From Tessaracoccus rhinocerotis (GTDB lineage Bacteria; Actinomycetota; Actinomycetes; Propionibacteriales; Propionibacteriaceae), in NCBI RefSeq assembly GCF_007197885.1, contig NZ_VKKG01000002.1, positions 434,001 to 498,000 of the forward strand: 64,000 nt of DNA, in the 5' to 3' direction. The notes under the pieces are model-generated. The model made no database searches and was not told the DNA's origin. It saw only the letters and a list, made by a program, of their open reading frames with translations. A program made the position numbers and the translations under genes. The first letter of the stretch is position 1; every line of letters begins with the position of its first letter. Below are positions 56,847-64,000 of this stretch, one piece after another.

Positions 56847-58124
56847 TCAGCGGAACTGCGCGGCCTCGGTGGAGCCCGTGAGGGCGGTGGTGGAGCTGGT
56901 GGGATTGATGGCGGTGGCGATCCGGTCGAAGTAGCCGGTTCCCACCTCGCGCTGGTGCCTGGTGGCGGTGTAGCCCTGTTCCTCCGAGGCGAACTCGCGT
57001 TCCTGCAGCTCGACGTAGGCACTCATGCCGTGCTGCGCGTAGCCCTGCGCGAGATGGAACATGGAGTGGTTGAGGGCGTGGAAGCCGGCCAGGGTGATGA
57101 ACTGGAACGCGTAGCCCATCGCGCCCAGCTCGCGCTGGAACTTCGCGATCGTGGCGTCGTCCAGGTGTGCGCGCCAGTTGAACGACGGCGAGCAGTTGTA
57201 GGCCAGCAGCTGGTCCGGGTGCTCGGACTTGATGGCTTCTGCGAACCTGGCGGCGAGTTCGAGGTCCGGGGTGGCGGTCTCCATCCACAGTAGGTCGGCG
57301 TACTCGGAGTACGCGCGGCCACGGGCGATGCAGGCCTCCAGTCCGGGGCGGGTCTTGTGGAAGCCCTCGGCGGTGCGCTCACCGGTGAGGAACTCCTGGT
57401 CGCGCTCGTCGACGTCGGAGGTGATCAGCGTGGCGGCCTCGGCGTCGGTGCGGGCGATGATCACGGTCGGGACGCCGGCGACGTCGGAGGCGAGCCGGGC
57501 CGCATTGAGCGTCCGCTCGTGCTGCTTGGTGGGGACGAGCACCTTGCCGCCCAGGTGGCCGCACTTCTTCTCCGACGCCAGCTGGTCCTCCCAGTGCACT
57601 CCGGCCGCGCCGGCCGTGATCATGGACATCATGAGCTCGTAGGCGTTCAGCGGCCCGCCGAAGCCGGCCTCGGCGTCGGCGACGATCGGGACCAGCCAGT
57701 CCTCGACGGTGTGGATGCCCTCGGCGTGCTCGATCTGGTCGGCGCGCAGCAGCGCGTTGTTGATGCGCCGGACCACCTGCGGGACCGAGTTGGCCGGGTA
57801 GAGCGACTGGTCCGGGTAGGTCTGGCCCGACAAGTTGGCGTCGGCGGCGACCTGCCAACCGGAGAGGTAGATCGCCTGCAGTCCCGCCTTGACCTGCTGC
57901 ACGGCCTGGTTGCCGGTCAACGCCCCGAGCGCGTTGACGTAGTCCTGCGAGTGGATCTTGTCCCAGAGTCGCTCCGCGCCACGGTGTGCGAGGGTGTGCT
58001 CCTCCCGGACCCGGCCACGCAGCTGCACGACGTCGGCGGCGGTGTGGTCGCGCCGGACACCCGCCCAGCGTGGATTGTGCTGCCAGTCGTGTTCGATGAG
58101 TTCGGCCGAGATCGGTTCCAACAT
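56847..58124 (-). CDS. aceA: Isocitrate lyase
   Basis: 425 residues. The catalytic Cys188 lies in the signature [38 protein letters not shown] and YNCSPSFNW are also family motifs. It splits isocitrate to succinate and glyoxylate. I chose the ATG at 58124: GAAGGAG is 8 bases upstream. The in-frame GTG at 58133 abuts that site. With malate synthase it allows growth on acetate or fatty acids. Confidence 0.96.
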   Translation of the reverse strand: MLEPISAELIEHDWQHNPRWAGVRRDHTAADVVQLRGRVREEHTLAHRGAERLWDKIHSQDYVNALGALTGNQAVQQVKAGLQAIYLSGWQVAADANLSGQTYPDQSLYPANSVPQVVRRINNALLRADQIEHAEGIHTVEDWLVPIVADAEAGFGGPLNAYELMMSMITAGAAGVHWEDQLASEKKCGHLGGKVLVPTKQHERTLNAARLASDVAGVPTVIIARTDAEAATLITSDVDERDQEFLTGERTAEGFHKTRPGLEACIARGRAYSEYADLLWMETATPDLELAARFAEAIKSEHPDQLLAYNCSPSFNWRAHLDDATIAKFQRELGAMGYAFQFITLAGFHALNHSMFHLAQGYAQHGMSAYVELQEREFASEEQGYTATRHQREVGTGYFDRIATAINPTSSTTALTGSTEAAQFR

Positions 58125-58176
58125 GGGGATCACTCCTTCGTTTCTCCCGGGGCCAGCGTCGTTGCGGCCCTCGTGA

Positions 58177-58225
58177 GAACAACGTTCCCTTGTGTCCGAA
58201 CCAATTCCTAGAGAAACTTCGCTGA
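58177..58225. promoter_or_regulatory. aceA-ramB control region with RamB-like site
   Basis: The 134-base divergent gap holds a near-palindrome GAGAACAACGTTCCC (58175-58189) and the sequence GAAACTTCGCTGA (58213-58225), close to the RamB site AAAACTTTGCAAA known from Corynebacterium (9 of 13 bases by eye). The latter overlaps the expected -35 of ramB, which fits autoregulation. Confidence 0.45.
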
Positions 58226-58245
58226 AAGAAATGCAGAAATTGAGC

Positions 58246-58251
58246 TATCGT
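58246..58251 (+). promoter_or_regulatory. ramB -10, leaderless configuration
   Basis: TATCGT, 7 bases before the ATG at 58259. No ribosome binding site. Confidence 0.5.
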
Positions 58252-58258
58252 GAATTTC

Positions 58259-59725
58259 ATGGCTGTCAACGAGGGTGACCGAACGATTCCCGCCCTGGAA
58301 GCTGGTGTTTTCGACCCGTTTTCGATGGGCAGGCACCTGCGCCACCTCCGCAAGGAGCGCGGACTGACGCTTGCGCAGGTCGCCGCGGAGTCGGGGATCG
58401 CCGCCTCCCAGCTCTCGCTGATGGAGACCGGCAAGCGGGAGGCGAAGCTGTCCAGCCTCCAGAAGCTCGCCCGGCTCTACGGGGCCACCCTCGATGAGAT
58501 CACCGCACCCGTGCCGGACCGGCGCGCCCAGCTGGAGATCGAGCTGGAGCGCCTGATGCGCTCGCCGCTCGCGCAGGCGCGCTCACTGCCCCCCGTCCGG
58601 ATCTCGCCGCGCATGCCGATGGACGTGCTGGAGGCTCTCGTGGCGCTCCACCGCGAGCTGGCCCGCGACGTCGCCGAACGGATCGCCACGCCGGAGGAGG
58701 CCCGTCGCGCCAACGCCGAGCTGCGCTCGAGGATGAGGGCGCAGGACAACTACTTCAGCGACATAGAGGCGGAGGCCGCCAGGCTGCTCGCGCGCGTCGG
58801 CTACGAGTCCGGCCCACTGTCCCAGCACTTCATCGGCGAGATCACCGAGCACCTCGGGTTCTCCCTGCACCACGTCGGGGACCTGCCGCACTCGACCCGC
58901 TCCGTCACCGACCTCAAGCACATGCGGATCTACCTCCCGGCGGCCAGTTCCACGGACCACGAGCCCCGTTCCGTGCTGCTGCAGGCGCTCGGCAGCTACG
59001 TCCTGCGGCACTCGCCGCCCACCAGCTACGGCGACTTCCTGCGGCAGCGGGTCGAGACCAACTACTTCGCAGCGGCCCTGCTGATGCCGGAGGAGACCGC
59101 GGTTGCGTTCCTGCAGCAGGCCAAGGGGCAGCGCGAGCTCGCCGTCGAGGACCTCAGGGACGCATTCGCGGTCAGCTACGAGGCGGCTGCCCACCGCTTC
59201 ACGAACCTGGCGACGAAGCACCTCGACATCCCCGTGCACTTCCAGCGGGTCCACGAGTCGGGGATCATCTACAAGGCCTACGAGAACGATGGAGTGACCT
59301 TCCCCAAGGACAACCTCGGCGCCATCGAGGGGCAGCCGGTGTGCCGGTTCTGGACCTCGCGGCAGGTCTTCGACGTGGCGGACAAGTTCAACGCGTTCAA
59401 CCAGTACACCGACACCCCGAACGGCACCTTCTGGTGCACCGCCCGGGTCGAGCGCGCCGCCGCCGGCTACTTCTCCACCTGTATCGGGGTGACCTACCGC
59501 GACTCCAAGTGGTTCCGCGGCCGTGACACTCCGGAGCGTTCCGTCTCTCGCTGTCCGGACCCGAACTGCTGCCGCCGGGCGCCGGAGGAGCTCACCGGCA
59601 GGTGGGAGGGCCATGCCTGGCCGAGCGCCCGCACCCACGCCCACCTCCTGGCGGCGCTCCCGCCCGGGACGTTCCCGGGTGTGGACGACACCGAGGTCTT
59701 CCAGTTCCTGGACTCCCATGCTTGA
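58259..59725 (+). CDS. ramB: RamB-type regulator of acetate/glyoxylate metabolism
   Basis: 488 residues. An N-terminal HTH_3 domain (about 23-80, LRKERGLTLAQVAAESGIAA) is followed by a linker, an ImmA/IrrE-like segment (NYFAAALLMPEE, about 262-273, lacking a clear HEXXH) and a C-terminal short-chain fatty acyl regulator domain with Cys residues (CPDPNCCRRAP). This is the RamB/ScfR architecture. RamB represses acetate and glyoxylate genes in relatives; divergence from aceA-glcB supports the same role here. The ATG at 58259 is supported by the -10 spacing; the GTG at 58250 overlaps the -10. Confidence 0.9.
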   Translation: MAVNEGDRTIPALEAGVFDPFSMGRHLRHLRKERGLTLAQVAAESGIAASQLSLMETGKREAKLSSLQKLARLYGATLDEITAPVPDRRAQLEIELERLMRSPLAQARSLPPVRISPRMPMDVLEALVALHRELARDVAERIATPEEARRANAELRSRMRAQDNYFSDIEAEAARLLARVGYESGPLSQHFIGEITEHLGFSLHHVGDLPHSTRSVTDLKHMRIYLPAASSTDHEPRSVLLQALGSYVLRHSPPTSYGDFLRQRVETNYFAAALLMPEETAVAFLQQAKGQRELAVEDLRDAFAVSYEAAAHRFTNLATKHLDIPVHFQRVHESGIIYKAYENDGVTFPKDNLGAIEGQPVCRFWTSRQVFDVADKFNAFNQYTDTPNGTFWCTARVERAAAGYFSTCIGVTYRDSKWFRGRDTPERSVSRCPDPNCCRRAPEELTGRWEGHAWPSARTHAHLLAALPPGTFPGVDDTEVFQFLDSHA

Positions 59726-59735
59726 GCGAACCCGA

Positions 59736-59752
59736 CTTGAACAGTGTTCAAG
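59736..59752. promoter_or_regulatory. BioQ-like operator upstream of bioYMN
   Basis: CTTGAACAGTGTTCAAG is a perfect 7+3+7 palindrome ending 12 bases before the bioY ATG. The core TGAAC-N3-GTTCA resembles the operator of BioQ, the TetR-type biotin repressor of actinobacteria. No bioQ gene is in the window. Confidence 0.7.
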
Positions 59753-59764
59753 AGGTGGTGTTGA

Positions 59765-60376
59765 ATGGTCCGCATGACCTCAACGACCGCCGCCGCGCAC
59801 ACCGCGCGCAGCCGGGGCTTCAGCGCGCCCGACCTCGCCCAGATCGCAGTCTTCGCGGCGCTCCTCGCTGCCCTCTCGCTCGCCCCGGCGATCCCGCTGG
59901 GTGCCGTGGCGGTTCCCATCACCCTGCAGACCCTCGGGGTGGCGCTGTGCGGGCTCTGCCTCGGACCCGTGCGCGGGTTCGCGGCCGTGGCCCTCTACGT
60001 CTTGGCCGGTCTCGCGGGGCTGCCGGTCTTCGCGGGCGGCAAGGCGGGCCTGTCCGTCCTGGCCGGCCCCACCGTCGGCTACGTGCTCGCGTTCCCGTTC
60101 GCAGCGATCGTCACGGGACTGGTCGCGAAGTGGGCCGTGCGCCGCGGGCTCAGCCGCCTGACGCCCGTGCTGCTGTTGTTGGGCGTCCTCGCGTCCCGCT
60201 ACCTCGTGATCCTGCCCTTCGCCCTGGTCGGCCTGACCAGCACCCTCGGCATCGACGTGCGTGCGGCACTGCTGGTGGACGTCCCGTTCTGGATCGGCGA
60301 CCTCATCAAGTCCGTGATCGCCGCCATGCTCGCCTACGCCGTCCACAAGGCATTCCCGAGGCTGCTCGGCCGATGA
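59765..60376 (+). CDS. bioY: Biotin transporter S component BioY
   Basis: 203 residues with six membrane helices. The family motifs GAVAVPITLQTLGVALCG and AGLAGLPVFAGGKAGLSVL, then AGPTVGYVLAFPFAA, are clear. BioY binds biotin in the membrane and works with the ATPase and T component encoded next. AGAGG lies upstream of the ATG at 59765; a second ATG three codons later is possible. The gene starts 39 bases after ramB, but the palindrome in the gap suggests its own control. Confidence 0.95.
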   Translation: MVRMTSTTAAAHTARSRGFSAPDLAQIAVFAALLAALSLAPAIPLGAVAVPITLQTLGVALCGLCLGPVRGFAAVALYVLAGLAGLPVFAGGKAGLSVLAGPTVGYVLAFPFAAIVTGLVAKWAVRRGLSRLTPVLLLLGVLASRYLVILPFALVGLTSTLGIDVRAALLVDVPFWIGDLIKSVIAAMLAYAVHKAFPRLLGR

Positions 60377-61077
60377 TCGAACTCGAGGGGGTCAGCGTGG
60401 TGGTGCCTGGCAGCCGGCACGGCCAACCCGACCGCACCCTCCTGGGCGACGTGTCCCTCCGGCTCCCCGAGCACCGGGTCTGCGTCATTGGCGCCAACGG
60501 TTCCGGCAAGTCGACCCTGCTGCGCCTGCTCAACGGGATGCGGCAACCCACCGCCGGTAGCGTCCGCGTCAACGGGCACAGCACCGTCGACGAAGTGCGC
60601 GCCGTCCGCGCCCAGGTCGGGTTCATCTTCACCGACCCCCTCGCGCAGCTGCTGATGTCCACTCCCATCGAGGACGTCGAGCTCAGCCTGCGCTCCACAG
60701 TCAGGAACCGCCGCGAGCGCACCCGGCTGGCCCAGCGGCTCCTCGACGAGCGCAACCTCGGCCACCTGGCACACCAGAGCATCTACGACCTCTCCGGCGG
60801 GGAGCGGCAACTCGTGGCGCTCACCAGCGTCCTCGCCGTCGAGCCGCACGTGGTCGTCGCCGACGAGCCCACCACGCTGCTGGACCTGCGCAACCGGATG
60901 GCCCTGCGCCGCACCTTCGCGGAACTACCGCAGCAGCTCGTCTACTCCACCCACGACATGGACGTGGCCGCCGACGCGCAGCGGGTGGTCGTCGTCGACG
61001 GCGGCCGCGTCGTGGCCGACGGACCGCCGGTGGAGTCGATCGCGTTCTACGAGGCGGCGATGCGGGTCGGGCCGTGA
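60373..61077 (+). CDS. bioM: Biotin ECF transporter ATPase BioM
   Basis: 234 residues, ABC ATPase. Walker A is GANGSGKST (40-48), the signature is LSGGERQ, Walker B is VVVADEPTT and the switch His is in STHD. As part of bioYMN it powers biotin uptake. The ATG overlaps the bioY stop (ATGA). Confidence 0.92.
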   Translation: MIELEGVSVVVPGSRHGQPDRTLLGDVSLRLPEHRVCVIGANGSGKSTLLRLLNGMRQPTAGSVRVNGHSTVDEVRAVRAQVGFIFTDPLAQLLMSTPIEDVELSLRSTVRNRRERTRLAQRLLDERNLGHLAHQSIYDLSGGERQLVALTSVLAVEPHVVVADEPTTLLDLRNRMALRRTFAELPQQLVYSTHDMDVAADAQRVVVVDGGRVVADGPPVESIAFYEAAMRVGP

Positions 61078-61697
61078 ACACCCACACCAGCGTCTTCGGC
61101 ATCTTCGAGCCGGGACCGGGCTGGCTGTTCCGGCTGCCGGTGGGGTGGAAGTACCTGCTCGTCCTGGTCCTCAGCATCCCCACCCTGGTGGTCGCGCAGT
61201 GGTGGTTCACGCTCGCCTGCCTCGCGGTGGTGCTGGCCGTGGCGGCGACGTCGGGGCTGGTGCCGCGCCGGATGCTGCGGCTGGGCTGGATGCTGTGGGC
61301 GATGCTCGGGGTGCTTTTCCTGTTCCACCTGGCGACGCTCCACCCCACGGCCGCCGTGATGCGGCCCGGCAACATCCTGGTGGCGGTACTGGCTGCCCGC
61401 CTGCTCACGCTCACCACGTCGCTGCCGGTGCTGATGGACGCCCTCGCGACCGCGCTCGCGCCCCTCCGGCTGGTCCGCCTCGACCCGGCCCAGGCCGCCC
61501 TCGCCGTCGCGCTGATGATCCGGTCCATCCCGTTCCTGATGGGGACCGTCGACGACGCCCGTGACGCCGCCAACGCCCGCGGCCTCGGCCGCAACCCAGC
61601 CCGGCTGCTGACCCCCGTCATGCTGGGTGCCGTCGGCTATGCCGAGCGCACCGGCGAGGCGCTGCAGGCGCGGGGTATCGGGGACATCCAATCCTGA
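61074..61697 (+). CDS. bioN: Biotin ECF transporter T component BioN
   Basis: 207 residues with about four or five membrane helices. The coupling helices carry ARG motifs (ANARGLGRNPARLL and LQARGIGD), the hallmark of ECF T components. It links BioM to BioY. The GTG start overlaps the bioM stop (GTGA). Confidence 0.92.
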   Translation: MNTHTSVFGIFEPGPGWLFRLPVGWKYLLVLVLSIPTLVVAQWWFTLACLAVVLAVAATSGLVPRRMLRLGWMLWAMLGVLFLFHLATLHPTAAVMRPGNILVAVLAARLLTLTTSLPVLMDALATALAPLRLVRLDPAQAALAVALMIRSIPFLMGTVDDARDAANARGLGRNPARLLTPVMLGAVGYAERTGEALQARGIGDIQS

Positions 61698-61705
61698 AGC
61701 CCCAC

Positions 61706-61711
61706 TAGGCT
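61706..61711 (+). promoter_or_regulatory. rapZ -10, leaderless configuration
   Basis: TAGGCT, 6 bases before the ATG at 61718, no ribosome binding site. Confidence 0.5.
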
Positions 61712-61717
61712 GTGGTC

Positions 61718-62593
61718 ATGGCAGCAGCACCCACCGTCGAAGTCCAGCGTTTCGTGATCGTCACCGGCATGTCGGGCGCCGGCCGCAGGACCGCCGCCCA
61801 CACGATGGAGGACCTCGGCTGGTACGTGATCGACAACCTGCCGCCGATGATGCTCCCGGAACTCGCGCAGCAGATGCGCGCGGTGGGGGAGTTGCGGGTC
61901 GCCGTGGTCCTCGACGTCCGATCCAGGGTGCAGTTCGAGCAGATCCCGGTGGCGCTGGAGGCACTGCGGGCCCGCGGCTGCGAGGTCACCGTCCTCTACC
62001 TCGAGGCCACCGACGACATCATCGTGCAGCGCCAGGAGTCCAGCCGCCGCCCGCTGCCGATGCAGGGTGACGACCGCCTCGTCGACGGCATCACGCGCGA
62101 GCGCCGCCTGATGGCCGACATGCGCGCCAGCGCCGACATCGTGGTGGACACCTCGCGACTGAGCGCCCGGCAGTTGGCACAGCGAATCTCCAACCACTTC
62201 GGCAGCGAGGAGACCGACAACCTCAGGATCTCGCTGATCTCCTTCGGGTTCAAGAACGGGGTGCCCGTCGACGCCGACATCGTCTTCGACGTCCGGTTCC
62301 TGCCCAACCCGTTCTGGGTGCCGGAGCTGAGGCCCAAGACTGGGCTTTCGAAGGACGTGGCGGACTACGTCCTCGGGCAGGAGGCCGCCGGGCAGTTCCA
62401 GGAGAACATGGTCGGGCTGGTGCGCACCGTCGCCCCCGGCTATCTCGTGGAGGGCAAGCGCCAGGTGACCATCGCCGTCGGCTGCACCGGTGGCAAGCAC
62501 CGCTCCACCAGCATGAGCGAGGAGCTCGCCACCCGGCTGCGCGAGGAGGGCTTCGCAGTGAGCGTCCTGCACCGGGACCTGGGGAAGGAATGA
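61718..62593 (+). CDS. rapZ: RapZ/YvcJ family nucleotide-binding protein
   Basis: 291 residues. The Walker A region reads GMSGAGRRTA (17-26), with Arg where Lys is standard. DLGWYVIDNLPP and the C-terminal IAVGCTGGKHRST motif are family marks. In E. coli RapZ controls a small RNA for GlmS; the actinobacterial role is not settled. The gene starts the rapZ-yvcK-whiA operon that is conserved in Gram-positives. ATG at 61718; the GTG at 61712 directly follows the -10. Confidence 0.93.
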   Translation: MAAAPTVEVQRFVIVTGMSGAGRRTAAHTMEDLGWYVIDNLPPMMLPELAQQMRAVGELRVAVVLDVRSRVQFEQIPVALEALRARGCEVTVLYLEATDDIIVQRQESSRRPLPMQGDDRLVDGITRERRLMADMRASADIVVDTSRLSARQLAQRISNHFGSEETDNLRISLISFGFKNGVPVDADIVFDVRFLPNPFWVPELRPKTGLSKDVADYVLGQEAAGQFQENMVGLVRTVAPGYLVEGKRQVTIAVGCTGGKHRSTSMSEELATRLREEGFAVSVLHRDLGKE

Positions 62594-63579
62594 ACGCCCC
62601 CCGGTCCGGCAGGGACGAGTTCCGGGGGCCGAAGGTCGTCGCGTTCGGGGGTGGCCACGGCCTCTCGGTCTCGCTCACCGCACTGCGCCGGCTGACGGAC
62701 CAGCTCACCGCAGTGGTCACCGTGGCCGACGACGGCGGCTCGTCGGGGCGGCTGCGCGACGAGTTCGGGTGCCTCCCGCCCGGGGACCTGCGGATGGCGC
62801 TGGCGGCGCTGTGCAGCGACGATCACGTCGGGCGCACCTGGGCCAGGGTGCTGCAGTCGCGCTTCGGCGGCGACGGCAACCTCGCAGGCCACGCCATCGG
62901 CAACCTCCTGATCGCCGGCCTGTGGCAACAGCTCGACGACCCCGTCGCCGGTCTCGACATGGTGGGGGACCTCCTGCGCACCCGCGGTCGGGTGCTGCCG
63001 ATGAGCTCGGTGCCGTTGGAGATCGAGGCCGACGTGATAGGTCTCGACCCCGTCGCGCCCGACGAACTGGCGACCCTGCGCGGGCAGGCCACCGTCGCCA
63101 AGACCCGTTCCACCGTCCAGTCCGTGCGGCTGATCCCGCCCTCCCCGCCAGCGCGGCCGGAGGCCGTCGAGGCCGTCATGGCGGCCGACAGCATCGTGCT
63201 CGGCCCCGGCTCGTGGTTCACTTCGGTGATCCCCCACCTGCTGGTGCCCGACCTCGCCGAGGCGATCGTCACCACCGGGGCGAAGCGGATCCTGGTGTTG
63301 AACCTCGCCCCCTCCGACGAGACGGACGGGTTCTCGGCCTCCCGCCACATCGAGCTGCTGGCGGAGCACGCCCCCCGGCTGACACTGGACGTGGTGGTCG
63401 CTGACAAGGGCTTCGCCTCGACCGACCCGCACCTGGAGGCCTACGTGGCCTCGCTGGGTGCCAGACTGCTGAGCGCGGACGTCGCGATGCGCGACGGGTC
63501 TCCCCGGCATGACCCGAACCGGCTCGCGGCTGTACTCTCCGAGGTTCTGGAGACCGCCACGGGTCCAACGAGTCGATGA
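62590..63579 (+). CDS. yvcK: YvcK/CofD-like UDP-sugar-binding protein
   Basis: 329 residues. The N-terminal nucleotide-binding loop VVAFGGGHGLSVSLTAL (16-32) and VTVADDGGSSGRLRDEFG, then LPPGDLRMAL, are typical. YvcK binds UDP-sugars and affects wall precursor supply and cell shape in other Gram-positives. ATGA overlap with rapZ. Confidence 0.93.
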   Translation: MNAPRSGRDEFRGPKVVAFGGGHGLSVSLTALRRLTDQLTAVVTVADDGGSSGRLRDEFGCLPPGDLRMALAALCSDDHVGRTWARVLQSRFGGDGNLAGHAIGNLLIAGLWQQLDDPVAGLDMVGDLLRTRGRVLPMSSVPLEIEADVIGLDPVAPDELATLRGQATVAKTRSTVQSVRLIPPSPPARPEAVEAVMAADSIVLGPGSWFTSVIPHLLVPDLAEAIVTTGAKRILVLNLAPSDETDGFSASRHIELLAEHAPRLTLDVVVADKGFASTDPHLEAYVASLGARLLSADVAMRDGSPRHDPNRLAAVLSEVLETATGPTSR

Positions 63580-63591
63580 CAGGATGAACGC

Positions 63592-64000
63592 ATGGCACTG
63601 ACGCAGAAGGTCAAGTCTGAACTCGCCGCCGTGGTCACTCCGCACCCGAATGCCCGGCGCGCCGAGGTGGCAGCAATGCTGCGCTTCGGTGGGGGGCTGC
63701 ACCTGGTCGGCGGCCGGATCGTGGTCGAGGCCGAGCTCGACACGAACGCGGCCGCCCGGCGGTTGCGCTCCTTCATCGCGGAGCTCTACTCGCTGGAGAG
63801 CGAGATGCTGGTCATCAACTCCTCGGGACTGCGCCGCACCACCCGCTACACCGTGCGGGTGGTCCGAGACGGCGAGGCGCTGGCCCGCCTCACCGGACTC
63901 GTCGACCAGCAGCGTCGACCGGTCCGCGGCCTCCCGCCGGTGGTGGTCGGCGGCTCGATGGCCGACGCCGTGGCCGTGTGGCGTGGGGCCTTCCTCGCCC
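63592..64000 (+). CDS. whiA: WhiA, N-terminal part (runs off the window)
   Basis: The first 136 codons are present: [35 protein letters not shown] and later [14 protein letters not shown]. This is the WhiA N-terminal homing endonuclease-like domain; the C-terminal HTH lies beyond the edge. WhiA controls sporulation or division genes in actinobacteria. It starts 12 bases after yvcK with AGGA upstream of the ATG. Confidence 0.93.
   Translation, partial: MALTQKVKSELAAVVTPHPNARRAEVAAMLRFGGGLHLVGGRIVVEAELDTNAAARRLRSFIAELYSLESEMLVINSSGLRRTTRYTVRVVRDGEALARLTGLVDQQRRPVRGLPPVVVGGSMADAVAVWRGAFLA

Overview
This is a continuous stretch of chromosome from a high-GC Gram-positive bacterium (Actinomycetota). 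Reasons: very GC-rich coding sequence, an mraZ-to-ftsZ division and cell wall cluster followed by sepF and a DivIVA/Wag31 gene, an ANTAR-type PdtaR regulator, a RamB-type glyoxylate regulator, WhiA, a class F sortase, and many genes that appear to start at the first base of their mRNA. MurE has the DNPR motif of diaminopimelate-adding enzymes. My best guess is the Propionibacteriaceae (Tessaracoccus-like), but that is inference. I found no phage, insertion sequence, CRISPR array or plasmid gene. No gene-free gap exceeds 300 bases.

Layout. 1-4.6 kb (minus strand): a partial DUF3040 gene, then a MoxR ATPase / DUF58 / transglutaminase membrane operon. 4.7-20.2 kb (plus): the dcw cluster mraZ-rsmH-ftsL-ftsI-murE-murF-mraY-murD-ftsW-murG-murC-ftsQ-ftsZ, mostly joined by 4-base stop/start overlaps and preceded by a four-copy MraZ box. 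20.2-23.8 kb: sepF, divIVA, and a DksA-like / lspA / RluD-type operon. 23.9-31 kb: pyk, tRNA-Leu(CAA), pdtaR, a papain-like protease with a small companion gene, a hotdog thioesterase and polA. 31-34.4 kb: a sortase, rpsA, coaE and a 51-residue membrane protein.

34.4-45.4 kb is the most distinctive part: a sugar-utilisation locus on the minus strand (DUF5107-TPR protein, GH172/DUF2961 protein, solute-binding protein, two ABC permeases, secreted GH20 hexosaminidase) facing a divergent ROK regulator across a perfect 13-bp palindrome. 45.4-54.5 kb carries uvrB, uvrA and uvrC, with a LexA-like box at uvrA, plus an LppU-like protein, a DinB-fold protein and a Rieske lipoprotein. 54.5-59.7 kb is the glyoxylate shunt (malate synthase G, isocitrate lyase) with divergent ramB. 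59.7-61.7 kb is a bioYMN biotin transporter behind a perfect palindrome resembling BioQ operators. 61.7-64 kb is the rapZ-yvcK-whiA operon, cut by the window edge.

A feature that runs through the window is start-site grammar. At least twelve genes have a TANNNT -10 hexamer ending 6 or 7 bases before the ATG or GTG, with no usable ribosome binding site. They look leaderless, and this spacing was used to choose several starts (uvrA, the sortase, ramB, rapZ, polA).
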